In this document: one piece after another, positions 44,383 through 52,999 of the stretch
Position numbering within the stretch: the first letter of the stretch is position 1
Layout of the letters: the number at the start of each line of letters is the position of its first letter
Source of the DNA: Verrucomicrobiota bacterium
GTDB lineage: Bacteria; Verrucomicrobiota; Verrucomicrobiia; Limisphaerales; UBA9464
Length of the DNA: 64,000 nucleotides
Assembly: GCA_017309115.1 (NCBI GenBank)
Contig: JAFLEF010000006.1
Span: forward strand, 124,001-188,000
Direction of reading: 5' to 3'
Translations under genes and position numbers: made by a program
Notes under the pieces: model-generated
The model's input: the letters and a program-made list of their open reading frames with translations, nothing else
Database searches by the model: none
What the model was told of the DNA's origin: nothing

Positions 44383-45165
44383 ATGGCGTTTTCGTTTCGA
44401 TTCCTCGGCACCGGCACCTCGCAAGGGGTCCCCGTGATTGGCCGCGAGTATCCGCCCGAGTTTCTGGCCAACCCGCGCAACCACCGATTGCGACCCTCAC
44501 TCTACGTCGAAACGGATTCGACCCGATTGGTCATCGACACGACCCCGGACTTCCGAACGCAAATGCTGCGGGAAAAGCTGGGGTATTTGGATGCCGTGTT
44601 GATCACCCACGCCCACGCCGACCACATCATGGGCATGGACGACTGTCGGCGGGTGTGTGACCTGCGCGGCGGGACTCTGCCCATCTACGGCAGCGCTGAA
44701 ACCCTGGCCGACCTCCGCCGCATCTTCGTTTATGCGTTCGACGGTCGAACCATCCCCAAAGGTTATTTCCATCCGGATCCACGCGAGGTCACCGGGCCGT
44801 TTTCGTTGGGAGACCTGGAAATCTCCGCGTTCCGTTTGCCACACGGCCGAATTCAGACCCTGGGTTACCTCTTTCGCCAAAATGGACGGCGACGACTCGC
44901 CTACCTCAGCGACTGCCGCGAAATTCCGGATGCCGCCATCCCGGAACTGCGAGGAACCGACGTCGTCATCCTGGACGCGCTCCGCAAGACCCCGCATCCC
45001 ACCCACATGTGCCTCGATAAAGCCCTCACTGCGGCCCGCCGCCTGGGAGCCGAGCGGACCTACCTGACTCACCTGACCCATGACTACGACCACGATGTGG
45101 ATCAGGCGGAACTCCCGGATGGAGTATTCCTCGCGTACGATGGACTGAGGGTCGACGTGTCATGA
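44383..45165 (+). CDS. metallo-beta-lactamase-fold hydrolase, PhnP-like
   Basis: 260 residues. The zinc site is clear: HxHxDH as '[16 protein letters not shown]' near residue 70, with the later '[14 protein letters not shown]', '[11 protein letters not shown]' and '[11 protein letters not shown]' supplying further ligands. The N-terminus '[14 protein letters not shown]' is exactly that of the PhnP/RNase-Z-like group, but the cysteine cluster that usually follows is missing. The likely reaction is cleavage of a phosphodiester such as a cyclic phosphate. The stop overlaps the next start (ATGA), coupling it to PlsC. Confidence 0.86.
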   Translation: MAFSFRFLGTGTSQGVPVIGREYPPEFLANPRNHRLRPSLYVETDSTRLVIDTTPDFRTQMLREKLGYLDAVLITHAHADHIMGMDDCRRVCDLRGGTLPIYGSAETLADLRRIFVYAFDGRTIPKGYFHPDPREVTGPFSLGDLEISAFRLPHGRIQTLGYLFRQNGRRRLAYLSDCREIPDAAIPELRGTDVVILDALRKTPHPTHMCLDKALTAARRLGAERTYLTHLTHDYDHDVDQAELPDGVFLAYDGLRVDVS

Positions 45166-45851
45166 GCAACCCCGCCTCCTGGGAAGCCGCCGCGCGCTTC
45201 TCCCCGCTTTACGCCTTCTGCCATGTGGTGGTTCGAAACCTGATCAAAGGGTATTTCAACCACCGTACCTATCATCCGGAACGCGTTCCTTTGGTGGGAC
45301 CAGCCATTCTCGCCGCCAACCACGTCTCCTTCGGTGACCCACCGATCATCGGCGCCACCCTACCCCGATCCATCAGCTTTCTGGCCCGAGACACCCTTTT
45401 CCGGCCTCCCTTCTTCGCGAAACTCATTCGAACCTTGAACGCCATCCCCATTGATCGGGACGGGGGAGGACCCGCTGGGCTCAAGATTGTCCTCAGCCGC
45501 TTGGAATTGGGGGAAGCCGTTCTACTATTCCCAGAAGGCACCCGATCCATGGACGGCAAAGTGCACCCGGCGCGCAACGGCATTGGTCTGCTGGTGATCC
45601 GTTCCAAGGTTCCTGTAGTCCCTTTGCGCATCTTCGGACTCTATGAGGCCTGGGGACGGGACCGACTCTTTCCCCGACCCCATCCCACCGTGATCAAGTA
45701 TGGCCCGGCCATGAACTTCGAGGAACACCGCGCAGAAGCCGCCACTGCCAGTAAGCAACGACTCAAGGTGATTTATGACGAGATCAGCCGGGACATCACC
45801 TCCGCCATTGAGCGACTGGAACCGTGCGCCGATGTGACCACATTTCCCTGA
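45162..45851 (+). CDS. 1-acyl-sn-glycerol-3-phosphate acyltransferase, PlsC-type
   Basis: 229 residues. The acyltransferase motif HX4D is 'NHVSFGDPP' near residue 46, block III is '[15 protein letters not shown]' near 126, and '[10 protein letters not shown]' is block II. It makes phosphatidic acid from lysophosphatidic acid at the inner membrane. No long membrane segment is evident, as is often the case for PlsC. Coupled to the preceding hydrolase by a 4-bp overlap. Acylation of another lipid or an ornithine/glycerol lipid cannot be excluded. Confidence 0.88.
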   Translation: MSNPASWEAAARFSPLYAFCHVVVRNLIKGYFNHRTYHPERVPLVGPAILAANHVSFGDPPIIGATLPRSISFLARDTLFRPPFFAKLIRTLNAIPIDRDGGGPAGLKIVLSRLELGEAVLLFPEGTRSMDGKVHPARNGIGLLVIRSKVPVVPLRIFGLYEAWGRDRLFPRPHPTVIKYGPAMNFEEHRAEAATASKQRLKVIYDEISRDITSAIERLEPCADVTTFP

Positions 45852-45983
45852 CCGACTTTCGCCCAACTTCACAATCCGGCGCCGCAGGCGTCCTAGGCAC
45901 CACGGAATCAACTCTTGATCAACGATTGACCGCCCGAAATTCTCGCCTACTTGCCGGAACGATCCGGATTCCCAGATCTCGAC

Positions 45984-46730
45984 ATGAAAGTTCTTATTCT
46001 CGCCGCCGGTTACGCCACTCGACTGTATCCGCTGACCCTGACCCAGCCTAAGCCGCTGCTGCCGGTCGCCGGGAAGCCGATGGTGGACTACGTGCTCGAC
46101 AATCTGGCCAAAATCCCAGGAATCGACCGGGTCTATATCGTCACCAACGCGAAGTTCGCGGGACACTTCCGAGCCTGGGCCGACGACTATCGGGCCAAAG
46201 GATCCCCCCTGGACTTCACGGTGGTTAACGATGGTTCAACCGACGACACCAATAAGCTCGGTGCCATCGGCGATCTGAACCTCGTGTTGGAACGGGAGCA
46301 GGTGGACGACGACCTGATTGTGGTGGCCGGTGACAACCTGTTCAGCGAATCGCTGGAGGACTTCGGAGCCTACTGCCGGCAGATCGGCGGACCCGTGCTG
46401 GGCGTGTACGACGTCGGCTCCCTCGAACAGGCCAAGAAATACGGCGTGGTCGAAGTGGACGCGATGGGCAAGCTGCTCAGCTTCGTGGAGAAACCGGCAA
46501 TTCCGGCCAGCACACTGATTGGCATCGCGTTGTATTACTACCCCCGGGCAACGCTAACGAAGATCCGCCAGTACCTCGCGGAAGGGAACAATCCCGATCA
46601 ACCCGGACGCCTGATTCAGTGGCTCTATCCGCAACAAGCCGTCCACACGTGGTCTGTGCCCGGCATCTGGTACGACATCGGTTCGAAGGAAACTCTCGCC
46701 GAAGCCAACCGAATCTTCGGAACCCGGTGA
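45984..46730 (+). CDS. sugar-1-phosphate nucleotidyltransferase
   Basis: 248 residues from the ATG at 45984. The N-terminal signature 'MKVLILAAGYATRLYPLTLT' continues 'QPKPLLPVAGKPMVDYVLDN', the NTP-binding and sugar-phosphate loops of the RmlA/GlmU family. 'LIVVAGDNLF' holds the catalytic aspartate. 'VVEVDAMGKLLSFVEKPAIP' is the product-side loop. The enzyme should activate a sugar-1-phosphate as NDP-sugar; dTDP-glucose and UDP-glucose are both possible. Its stop overlaps the GTG start of the ABC ATPase gene. Confidence 0.88.
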   Translation: MKVLILAAGYATRLYPLTLTQPKPLLPVAGKPMVDYVLDNLAKIPGIDRVYIVTNAKFAGHFRAWADDYRAKGSPLDFTVVNDGSTDDTNKLGAIGDLNLVLEREQVDDDLIVVAGDNLFSESLEDFGAYCRQIGGPVLGVYDVGSLEQAKKYGVVEVDAMGKLLSFVEKPAIPASTLIGIALYYYPRATLTKIRQYLAEGNNPDQPGRLIQWLYPQQAVHTWSVPGIWYDIGSKETLAEANRIFGTR

Positions 46731-47539
46731 AACCAACCCGCACGGCAATTCTCGAGGTTTCCGATCTAACCATCATCCGCGACGGGACGCGCATTCTCGA
46801 CGGAGTCTCGTGGCGGGTGGATCCCGGTCAGCATTGGGTGGTCGTGGGCGCCAATGGCTCGGGGAAGACCTCCTTGCTGGCCGCCCTCACCGGTTACCTC
46901 ATGCCGACCCGCGGGGAGATTCAACTCCTGGGACAACGCTACGGAGAAACCGATTGGCGGGATCTACGCTGCCAGATCGGACTGGTCAGTTCCTCGGTGC
47001 GTCAGCTGATGGCCGACAGCGAACCAGCGCTTCTGACCGTCGTGGGCGGTCGGTACGCCATGATCGACTTCTGGGGGGAACCAACCCGGGCCGACCAGAA
47101 AGCCGCTCGCCAACTGCTGGACTGGGTCGAGGCGTCCGCCTTGGCCGACCGACCCTGGGCGGTCTTGAGCCAAGGTGAACGCCAACGGGTGTTGATCGCT
47201 CGAGCCCTGATGGCTCAACCCCGACTGCTGATTCTGGATGAACCGTGTGCTGGTCTGGATCCGGTGGCCCGGGAACATTTTCTCCAATTCCTCGGCCGAC
47301 TCTCCCGCCGACCCAAAGCGCCCACCCTTGTTTTGGTCACCCATCACGTGGAAGAGATCACACCGGTTTTTACCCATGCCCTGCTCCTGCGAGAAGGGCG
47401 AGCCGTGGCGTCAGGCTCCCGTCGAAACGCTCTGACTTCGGCCAATCTCAGTCAGATGTTTGGATCCCCGGTTCAACTCCGCTCGACGGCGGGACACCTG
47501 TCCTTACGCGTCACGCGAACCAGTCGACGCGTGATGTAG
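46727..47539 (+). CDS. ABC transporter ATP-binding protein
   Basis: 270 residues from a GTG that overlaps the preceding stop (GTGA). Walker A 'VVVGANGSGKTSLLAALTGY' near residue 40, signature 'LSQGERQRVLIARALMAQP' near 146, Walker B 'LLILDEPCAGLDP' and the H-loop 'LVLVTHHVEEI'. All catalytic elements are present. No permease or binding-protein gene adjoins it, so the transported substrate is unknown. The layout is close to the soluble ATPases of the ModF/YlmA type rather than to large exporters. Confidence 0.9.
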   Translation: MKPTRTAILEVSDLTIIRDGTRILDGVSWRVDPGQHWVVVGANGSGKTSLLAALTGYLMPTRGEIQLLGQRYGETDWRDLRCQIGLVSSSVRQLMADSEPALLTVVGGRYAMIDFWGEPTRADQKAARQLLDWVEASALADRPWAVLSQGERQRVLIARALMAQPRLLILDEPCAGLDPVAREHFLQFLGRLSRRPKAPTLVLVTHHVEEITPVFTHALLLREGRAVASGSRRNALTSANLSQMFGSPVQLRSTAGHLSLRVTRTSRRVM

Positions 47540-47568
47540 TCGCCCGGATCACCATCCGGAACCAGCGG

Positions 47569-47621
47569 TTCGCCCCAAGAAAGGCCGCCCTTCGCCCCAG
47601 AACTCCGCTGTAGGGGGCGAA
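47569..47621. repeat. repeated TTCGCCCC motif with its inverted copy
   Basis: TTCGCCCC occurs at 47569-47576 and 47591-47598, and its exact reverse complement GGGGCGAA at 47614-47621. Either direct copy can pair with the inverted one, so two alternative hairpins are possible in the 108-bp spacer ahead of the outer-membrane protein gene. This could be a regulator's binding sites or a leader switch. Confidence 0.4.
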
Positions 47622-47647
47622 TTGTCGGTAGATCCCCGCATCACTCC

Positions 47648-48760
47648 ATGAAGTTTTTTGATGCGGGACTTTCGCGAACCTTGTTCGGCCTGGGACTACT
47701 TGCCGGTGCTCTTTGGGAGTCGACGCCGGCGGTCCAAGCTCAAGGGTGCGTGGCTATCCGGGGTACGGGCATGTGTCACTTCGACCAGTTCGCGCAACCA
47801 GCCGATGCCGATCTCACGCGGGGCGAGTGGCTGGCGAGTCTCGGTTTCCGTTGGTTCCAATCCGACCGACACTTTGTGGGCGATGTGGATCAGAATCGGA
47901 AAGAACGGGGCAACCAAGTCATCAACAACTCCTACTTTTGGGATCTAGGCGTCCAGTACGCCATCAATCCCCGCTGGAGCGTGGCCCTGACGATTCCCTT
48001 CGTTTACTCGACTCGCTCGTCCCTCTACGAACATCCGGGCGCAGGTCGCCACGAAACCTCCGCCGGCGGTCTCGGAGACATCCAACTGACCCCGTACGTG
48101 TGGCTGTGGGATCCCGCCCAGCGGCCCAAGGGTAACATTCAGATAGGCGTGGGACTTTCCGCACCTTCGGGGGAATACGACGCCACCGACACCTTCTTTA
48201 CCGTGGACGGCCCGGTGACCGGCTACGTGGACCAGTCCATCCAGCCCGGAACCGGCGGTTGGGGATTCACCTTCAACATTACTGCCTATCGCGAACTGTT
48301 GCCGCGTCTGACCGGGTTTGTGAACGGCACCTATCTGTTTAATCCGGAGGGCATCAACGGAACGCCGACGCGGACCGGATCCACCCGGCGCAATCCGTAC
48401 GAACAAGTGATGTCCATTCCGGATCAGTACTTCGGTCAGGGCGGATTCATATACACCGTGGCTCCCAAATGGGGCCTTTCGTTGGGCGTGGGCGCACGAA
48501 TTGACGGGGTTCCTGCCGAAGACGTGTTCGGCAGCAGCGATGGATTCCGCCGTCCGGGCTACGCGATCAGCGTGGAACCGCTGGTGCAATGGATGAAGGG
48601 CCGATACACGTTTTCCCTGGCCACTCCGATCGCCGTGTACCGTAACCGAACCCAGAGTGTTGCGGATCAAAAATGGGGCGCCGAACAAGGCCGGTACATC
48701 CATGGCGATGCTGCCTTTGCCGACTTTTCCGTGCTGGCCAATCTGGCGGTCTCGTTCTGA
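47648..48760 (+). CDS. outer-membrane beta-barrel-like protein
   Basis: 370 residues. Signal peptide 'LFGLGLLAGALWESTPAVQA' with a cleavage site before Q-G-C. The mature part is made of alternating amphipathic strands rich in Tyr, Trp and Gly ('SYFWDLGVQYAINPRWSVAL', 'PKWGLSLGVGARIDG') and ends 'VLANLAVSF', with a terminal phenylalanine as in outer-membrane barrels. It resembles the MetA-pathway/phenol-degradation barrel family in outline. 'GTGMCHFDQFA' and two N-terminal cysteines are unexplained. The transported or bound substrate is unknown. Confidence 0.75.
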   Translation: MKFFDAGLSRTLFGLGLLAGALWESTPAVQAQGCVAIRGTGMCHFDQFAQPADADLTRGEWLASLGFRWFQSDRHFVGDVDQNRKERGNQVINNSYFWDLGVQYAINPRWSVALTIPFVYSTRSSLYEHPGAGRHETSAGGLGDIQLTPYVWLWDPAQRPKGNIQIGVGLSAPSGEYDATDTFFTVDGPVTGYVDQSIQPGTGGWGFTFNITAYRELLPRLTGFVNGTYLFNPEGINGTPTRTGSTRRNPYEQVMSIPDQYFGQGGFIYTVAPKWGLSLGVGARIDGVPAEDVFGSSDGFRRPGYAISVEPLVQWMKGRYTFSLATPIAVYRNRTQSVADQKWGAEQGRYIHGDAAFADFSVLANLAVSF

Positions 48761-48868
48761 TCCGCCGGCCCCAGATTCCAGCGGACGATTTCAGGTCGGG
48801 CGTCAGTTCTTCTGCGTCCGGAATGAGAATTGAATTCCCGACCGACGGTGCGACGGGTAGTCGTTGGC

Positions 48869-48905
48869 GCGCGGTGAACTGCCCGTTCAGGTCGGTTCAC
48901 CGCGC
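48869..48905. promoter_or_regulatory. hairpin in the leader of the glucan phosphorylase gene
   Basis: A perfect 11-bp inverted repeat (48869-48879 with 48895-48905) with a 15-nt loop lies 14 bp upstream of the start codon. There is no T-run. The position would allow it to mask or expose the ribosome-binding region, or to be a dyad operator. Confidence 0.45.
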
Positions 48906-48919
48906 ACCCCTGATTGATC

Positions 48920-51100
48920 ATGAGCGCGAAACCGTTGACCGGACCGGAACTGAAAGAACTCACTGACGGACTGAACCGTCTAGCCCGCAACCTCTGGTGG
49001 AGCTGGTATCAGGAAGCCCAGGACATCTTCCAGACCCTGTCACCCCGTGGCTGGCAGAACCTCTATCACAACCCCGTGGCCGTGCTGCACGAGGTTTCCG
49101 ACTACGAACTGCGGGCCCGCCTGCAGGATCCCGAGTTTGCCGCGCATGTGCGCAAAACGTTGAACGAGTTCAACAACTACCTGAACGAGAAGAATACCTG
49201 GGCCTCGCATCACGCTCCGGAACTGGCCCAGAACCCGGTCGCTTATTTCTCGGCCGAGTTCGCTTTCCACGAGTGCCTGCCCATCGCCGCCGGCGGTTTG
49301 GGCGCGCTGGCTGGGGATCACACTAAGTCCGCCAGCGATCTCGGCCTGGGATTCGTCGGCATCAGCCTGTTCTACCGCGAAGGGTACTTCCAGCAGTCTA
49401 TCAGCCCGGACAACTGGCAGCAGGAAAACTACGTACCGCTGGTTCCCCGCAATCTGCCGCTCGATCCCGTGGTGGATGCCCGGGGTGAACAGATCGTTTG
49501 CACCGTCCGCATCTTCGGCCAACCCATTCGCTTCCACGCTTGGCGGGCGAACATCGGCCGGGTGCCGGTGTATCTGCTCGACACCAATCGTCCGGAGAAT
49601 GAAGGCCAGTACCGTGACCTGACCAATCGGGTGTACGGCGGTGACACCACCACCCGGATTATGCAGGAAATCCTGCTCGGGGTCGGGGGCGTTCGCCTGC
49701 TACGCGCCCTGAGCATCCAGCCGTCGACGTTCCACATGAACGAAGGCCACGCCGCCTTCCTCACCTTGGAACTGCTTCGGGAAAAGATGGCTGCCGGTAA
49801 ATCGTATGCGGACGCCGCCGAAGCTACGAAACAGGAGTGCATCTTTACGACCCACACTCCGGTCGAAGCAGGTCATGACCGCTTCTCGTCGGACCTGATG
49901 CGCCTCGCTGCAGGCAAGTTCCCCGCCAATCTGGGAATCACCCACCAGCAGCTGATGGAGTTGGGCAACGAACATCCGGGCAAGACCGACGGGCCCTTCT
50001 GCATGACGGCTCTGGCCTTGAACTTCTCCCGGGCCGCCAACGGTGTCAGTGCTCTGCATGGCGAGGTCAGCCGGGACATGTGGAAAGGATTCTACGGCAA
50101 GACCAAAGCCGAAGAGGTTCCGATCGGGTCCATCACCAATGGCATTCACCTGGTGGGTTGGATCAAGGGTCCCATGCGCCGCTTCCTGAAACAGCGCTAT
50201 GTGCAAACCGGGGGCGATCCATCGAAGTTCATTATCGATGGCAACACTCCGGAGTTCTGGCAGAAGATGGCCGATCCCTCCGTTACCAGCGACGAGGAGC
50301 TCTGGGCCATGCGCTACAAGCTCCGCCGCGAGTTGATCGAGTTCGCCCGGCGGCGCCTGTTGATCCACAACCGCTCGTTCAACCAGGCCAGTTACATCGC
50401 GTTCGATGCCCTGCTCAATCCGGACGCTCTGACGATTGGGTTCGCCCGGCGCTTCGCGACCTACAAGCGCGCGCCACTGATTTTCGATCAGTTCGAGAAC
50501 ATCGCCAAACTGGTGCGCGACACGAGCCGACCCATCCAGTTCATCTTCGCCGGCAAGGCCCATCCCCGGGACGACGAAGGCAAGCGATTCATCCAGAAAA
50601 TCATTCATCTCTCTAACTTCAGTGAGCTGAAGGGACACCTGGTCTTCCTCGAGAACTACGACATCCACGTCTGCCGACAGATGGTCTCAGGCTGCGACAT
50701 CTGGCTGAACAACCCGCGCCGTCCCCTCGAAGCGTCGGGCACCAGCGGCATGAAGACCACCCCCCATGGCTGCCTCAACTTCTCGATTCTCGATGGGTGG
50801 TGGCGCGAAGGCTATGACGGCACGAACGGATTCGCCATCGGACCGGATTCCCATCCCAACGATGTGGTGGAGCAGGACCGGGTGGACAGCGCGAATCTCT
50901 TCCACGTCCTGACCGAAGAAGTAGTGCCCAGCTTCTTCAATCGCGACGCCAATGGGGTGCCCCGTCAGTGGATTGGACGGATCCGCCGGGCCATGGTGAC
51001 TCTGGCGGCCAAGTACAGCACTTGGCGCATGGTCCAGGAATACACCGAGAAGTATTATCACAAGGGTGGCACCTCGCACGGGACCTTGACGGGCGTTTAG
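48920..51100 (+). CDS. glgP: alpha-glucan (glycogen/maltodextrin) phosphorylase
   Basis: 726 residues from the ATG at 48920 (a TTG two codons earlier is in frame). The PLP-dependent phosphorylase family of the shorter bacterial type with an N-terminal DUF3417-like segment ('LNRLARNLWWSWYQEAQDIF'). 'TFHMNEGHAAFLTLELLREK' and the sugar-phosphate/PLP region 'RRPLEASGTSGMKTTPHGCL' (K is the PLP lysine) are conserved. It releases glucose-1-phosphate from alpha-1,4-glucans in the cytoplasm. A leader hairpin precedes it. Confidence 0.94.
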   Translation: MSAKPLTGPELKELTDGLNRLARNLWWSWYQEAQDIFQTLSPRGWQNLYHNPVAVLHEVSDYELRARLQDPEFAAHVRKTLNEFNNYLNEKNTWASHHAPELAQNPVAYFSAEFAFHECLPIAAGGLGALAGDHTKSASDLGLGFVGISLFYREGYFQQSISPDNWQQENYVPLVPRNLPLDPVVDARGEQIVCTVRIFGQPIRFHAWRANIGRVPVYLLDTNRPENEGQYRDLTNRVYGGDTTTRIMQEILLGVGGVRLLRALSIQPSTFHMNEGHAAFLTLELLREKMAAGKSYADAAEATKQECIFTTHTPVEAGHDRFSSDLMRLAAGKFPANLGITHQQLMELGNEHPGKTDGPFCMTALALNFSRAANGVSALHGEVSRDMWKGFYGKTKAEEVPIGSITNGIHLVGWIKGPMRRFLKQRYVQTGGDPSKFIIDGNTPEFWQKMADPSVTSDEELWAMRYKLRRELIEFARRRLLIHNRSFNQASYIAFDALLNPDALTIGFARRFATYKRAPLIFDQFENIAKLVRDTSRPIQFIFAGKAHPRDDEGKRFIQKIIHLSNFSELKGHLVFLENYDIHVCRQMVSGCDIWLNNPRRPLEASGTSGMKTTPHGCLNFSILDGWWREGYDGTNGFAIGPDSHPNDVVEQDRVDSANLFHVLTEEVVPSFFNRDANGVPRQWIGRIRRAMVTLAAKYSTWRMVQEYTEKYYHKGGTSHGTLTGV

Positions 51101-51120
51101 GCTCCGGTAGGAACGTCCGC

Positions 51121-52833
51121 GTGCAGTGGGGTTTGGACGCACGGGCGCCGAACCAGGAAACAAATCAGTCCGCGCCGAGGCTCTCCCGGCGCGGATTTTG
51201 GTGGGCAGCCCTCTGGTGGATGGTCGCGGTCCTGAGCGGACTCGCGATCCGCCCGCTCCTGCCGTTGGACGAAACCCGATATACAGCCGTCGCGTGGGAG
51301 ATGCGCACCACCGGCGAATGGCTGGTGCCGCACCTCAACGGAGCCACCTACCACCACAAGCCCCCCTTGCTGTTCTGGCTGATGAACATCGCCTGGGCCG
51401 GCTGGGGTGTGTCGGAGTTCGCCGCTCGGGTGGTGGCTCCCTGTTTCGGACTGGCCTCGCTGGCGGGAACCTGGGCACTCGCCCGCCGGATGTGGCCCGA
51501 CCGACCCCGGGTGGCCTTTCTAGCGCCGCTCCTTTTGGTTGGCTGCGTCCTGTTTACGCTGTTCTCCAGCCTGATCTTCTTTGATCTGCCGCTGACGTTC
51601 AGTGTGCTCCTGGCTTGGCTAGGATTGTGGCGCGCCGCCCACGGTCAGCGTCTGAGTGGGTGGTTGGGGGTGGCCGCCGGCCTCGGATTGGGCGCTCTGT
51701 TCAAGGGCCCCGTGGTACTGCTGCCCGTGGTTTGGGCCGCAGTCCTGGCACCTTACTGGAAGCCGGTTCCAATCCCCTCCTGGTCGAACTGGTACGGTAG
51801 TTTCCTGCTCGCCATCCTCGCTGGCGCGGCGTTGGCGCTGGCGTGGGCTCTTCCCGCCGCCCAGGCCGGCGGACCGGAATTCGCCCGAATGTTGTTCTTC
51901 GGTCAACACGCGGGCCGAGTGGTCAACTCCTTCCAGCACGCCAAGCCCCTGTGGTGGTACCTGGTTCTGCTTCCTGTCCTCATCTTTCCCTGGACGTTCT
52001 GGGGCGGACTATGGCGAGGCGGGCCGCCCTCAAGCCAGTTGCGCACCGATCCAGGCGTTCGCTTCGTCGGAAGCGTCGTCACGGCCACGGTGTTCACGTT
52101 TTCGCTCATCAGCGGGAAACAACCGCAGTATCTGCTGCCGATCTTCCCGTTGCTGGCGCTCGGCCTGGCCCACCGCCTGGACACCAATCCGCCGCCAGAC
52201 CGACGTCGCGACCGCGCGGCGCTGGCGGCGTTGGCTCTCTTGGTCGGACTGGCGGTGGTGGGAGTTGGAATAGTCGTTCGTTCGCGCGGTTGGCCCGAGA
52301 CTTGGCCACCCCTTCCCGAACCCGCCCGCGAAATCGCCCCGGGATGGGGACTGCCGTTCCTGCTCCTCGGCGCATTTTATCTGCTGGACCGACCCCGCTC
52401 GCTGGAAAGTCGGGTGTTCATCCTCGCCGGATTCCCGGCGCTGGTTCTCCTGTTCGCGCAGGCCGCGTTTTTTCAGGCCGAACGCGAGAAGTATGATCTG
52501 ACGCCCACCGCCCTTCAGGTGGCCCGAGTGCAATCCCAAGGGCGTCCAGTGGCCATTCTGGGCGGTTACGAAGGGCAGTTCACCTTCCTGGGACGCCTCA
52601 CCCAGCCCCTGACCACACTGACCGAAAAAACCGCCCGCGCTTGGGCGGAGACCCATCCCGACGGCCTGATCGTGGCCATTCATCGCCGACCTCGGGATCT
52701 TTCTTGGCCTCGTCAGCCGGAATTCGTCTATCCGCATCGAGGCCGGCATTGCCTCGGTTGGCGGGCGAGTGACTTGGTTCAAATGGGCGACGAATTCCTC
52801 CGGGATGTTCCCCGGTCCCGCGCCCGCCGATAG
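51121..52833 (+). CDS. GT39/ArnT-like membrane glycosyltransferase
   Basis: 570 residues from a GTG at 51121, preceded by AGGA at a good distance; the frame is open upstream only inside the phosphorylase gene. The first periplasmic loop has 'LPLDETRYTAVAWEM' (the DE.RY of GT-C enzymes) and 'YHHKPPLLFWLMNIAWAGW'. About ten further hydrophobic segments follow. These enzymes transfer a sugar from a polyprenyl-phosphate donor to lipid A or a protein on the periplasmic side. It starts 20 bp after glgP, but a shared pathway is unproven. Confidence 0.88.
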   Translation: MQWGLDARAPNQETNQSAPRLSRRGFWWAALWWMVAVLSGLAIRPLLPLDETRYTAVAWEMRTTGEWLVPHLNGATYHHKPPLLFWLMNIAWAGWGVSEFAARVVAPCFGLASLAGTWALARRMWPDRPRVAFLAPLLLVGCVLFTLFSSLIFFDLPLTFSVLLAWLGLWRAAHGQRLSGWLGVAAGLGLGALFKGPVVLLPVVWAAVLAPYWKPVPIPSWSNWYGSFLLAILAGAALALAWALPAAQAGGPEFARMLFFGQHAGRVVNSFQHAKPLWWYLVLLPVLIFPWTFWGGLWRGGPPSSQLRTDPGVRFVGSVVTATVFTFSLISGKQPQYLLPIFPLLALGLAHRLDTNPPPDRRRDRAALAALALLVGLAVVGVGIVVRSRGWPETWPPLPEPAREIAPGWGLPFLLLGAFYLLDRPRSLESRVFILAGFPALVLLFAQAAFFQAEREKYDLTPTALQVARVQSQGRPVAILGGYEGQFTFLGRLTQPLTTLTEKTARAWAETHPDGLIVAIHRRPRDLSWPRQPEFVYPHRGRHCLGWRASDLVQMGDEFLRDVPRSRARR

Positions 52834-52999
52834 AGGTGGACAATCTCAGCCCGAATCGCTGTCGCGTTTTGTCCTTACTGGCGTTTTCCGCCCGACTTAC
52901 GGAACAGTGCCCAAAAACGTTTTGCTTCGCTTCCGCCGCGACCGGTAGGCTTCCTCGGTTGCACGTGGCCAACCGCCGTCAACACGCCTGGGTCCTTTC

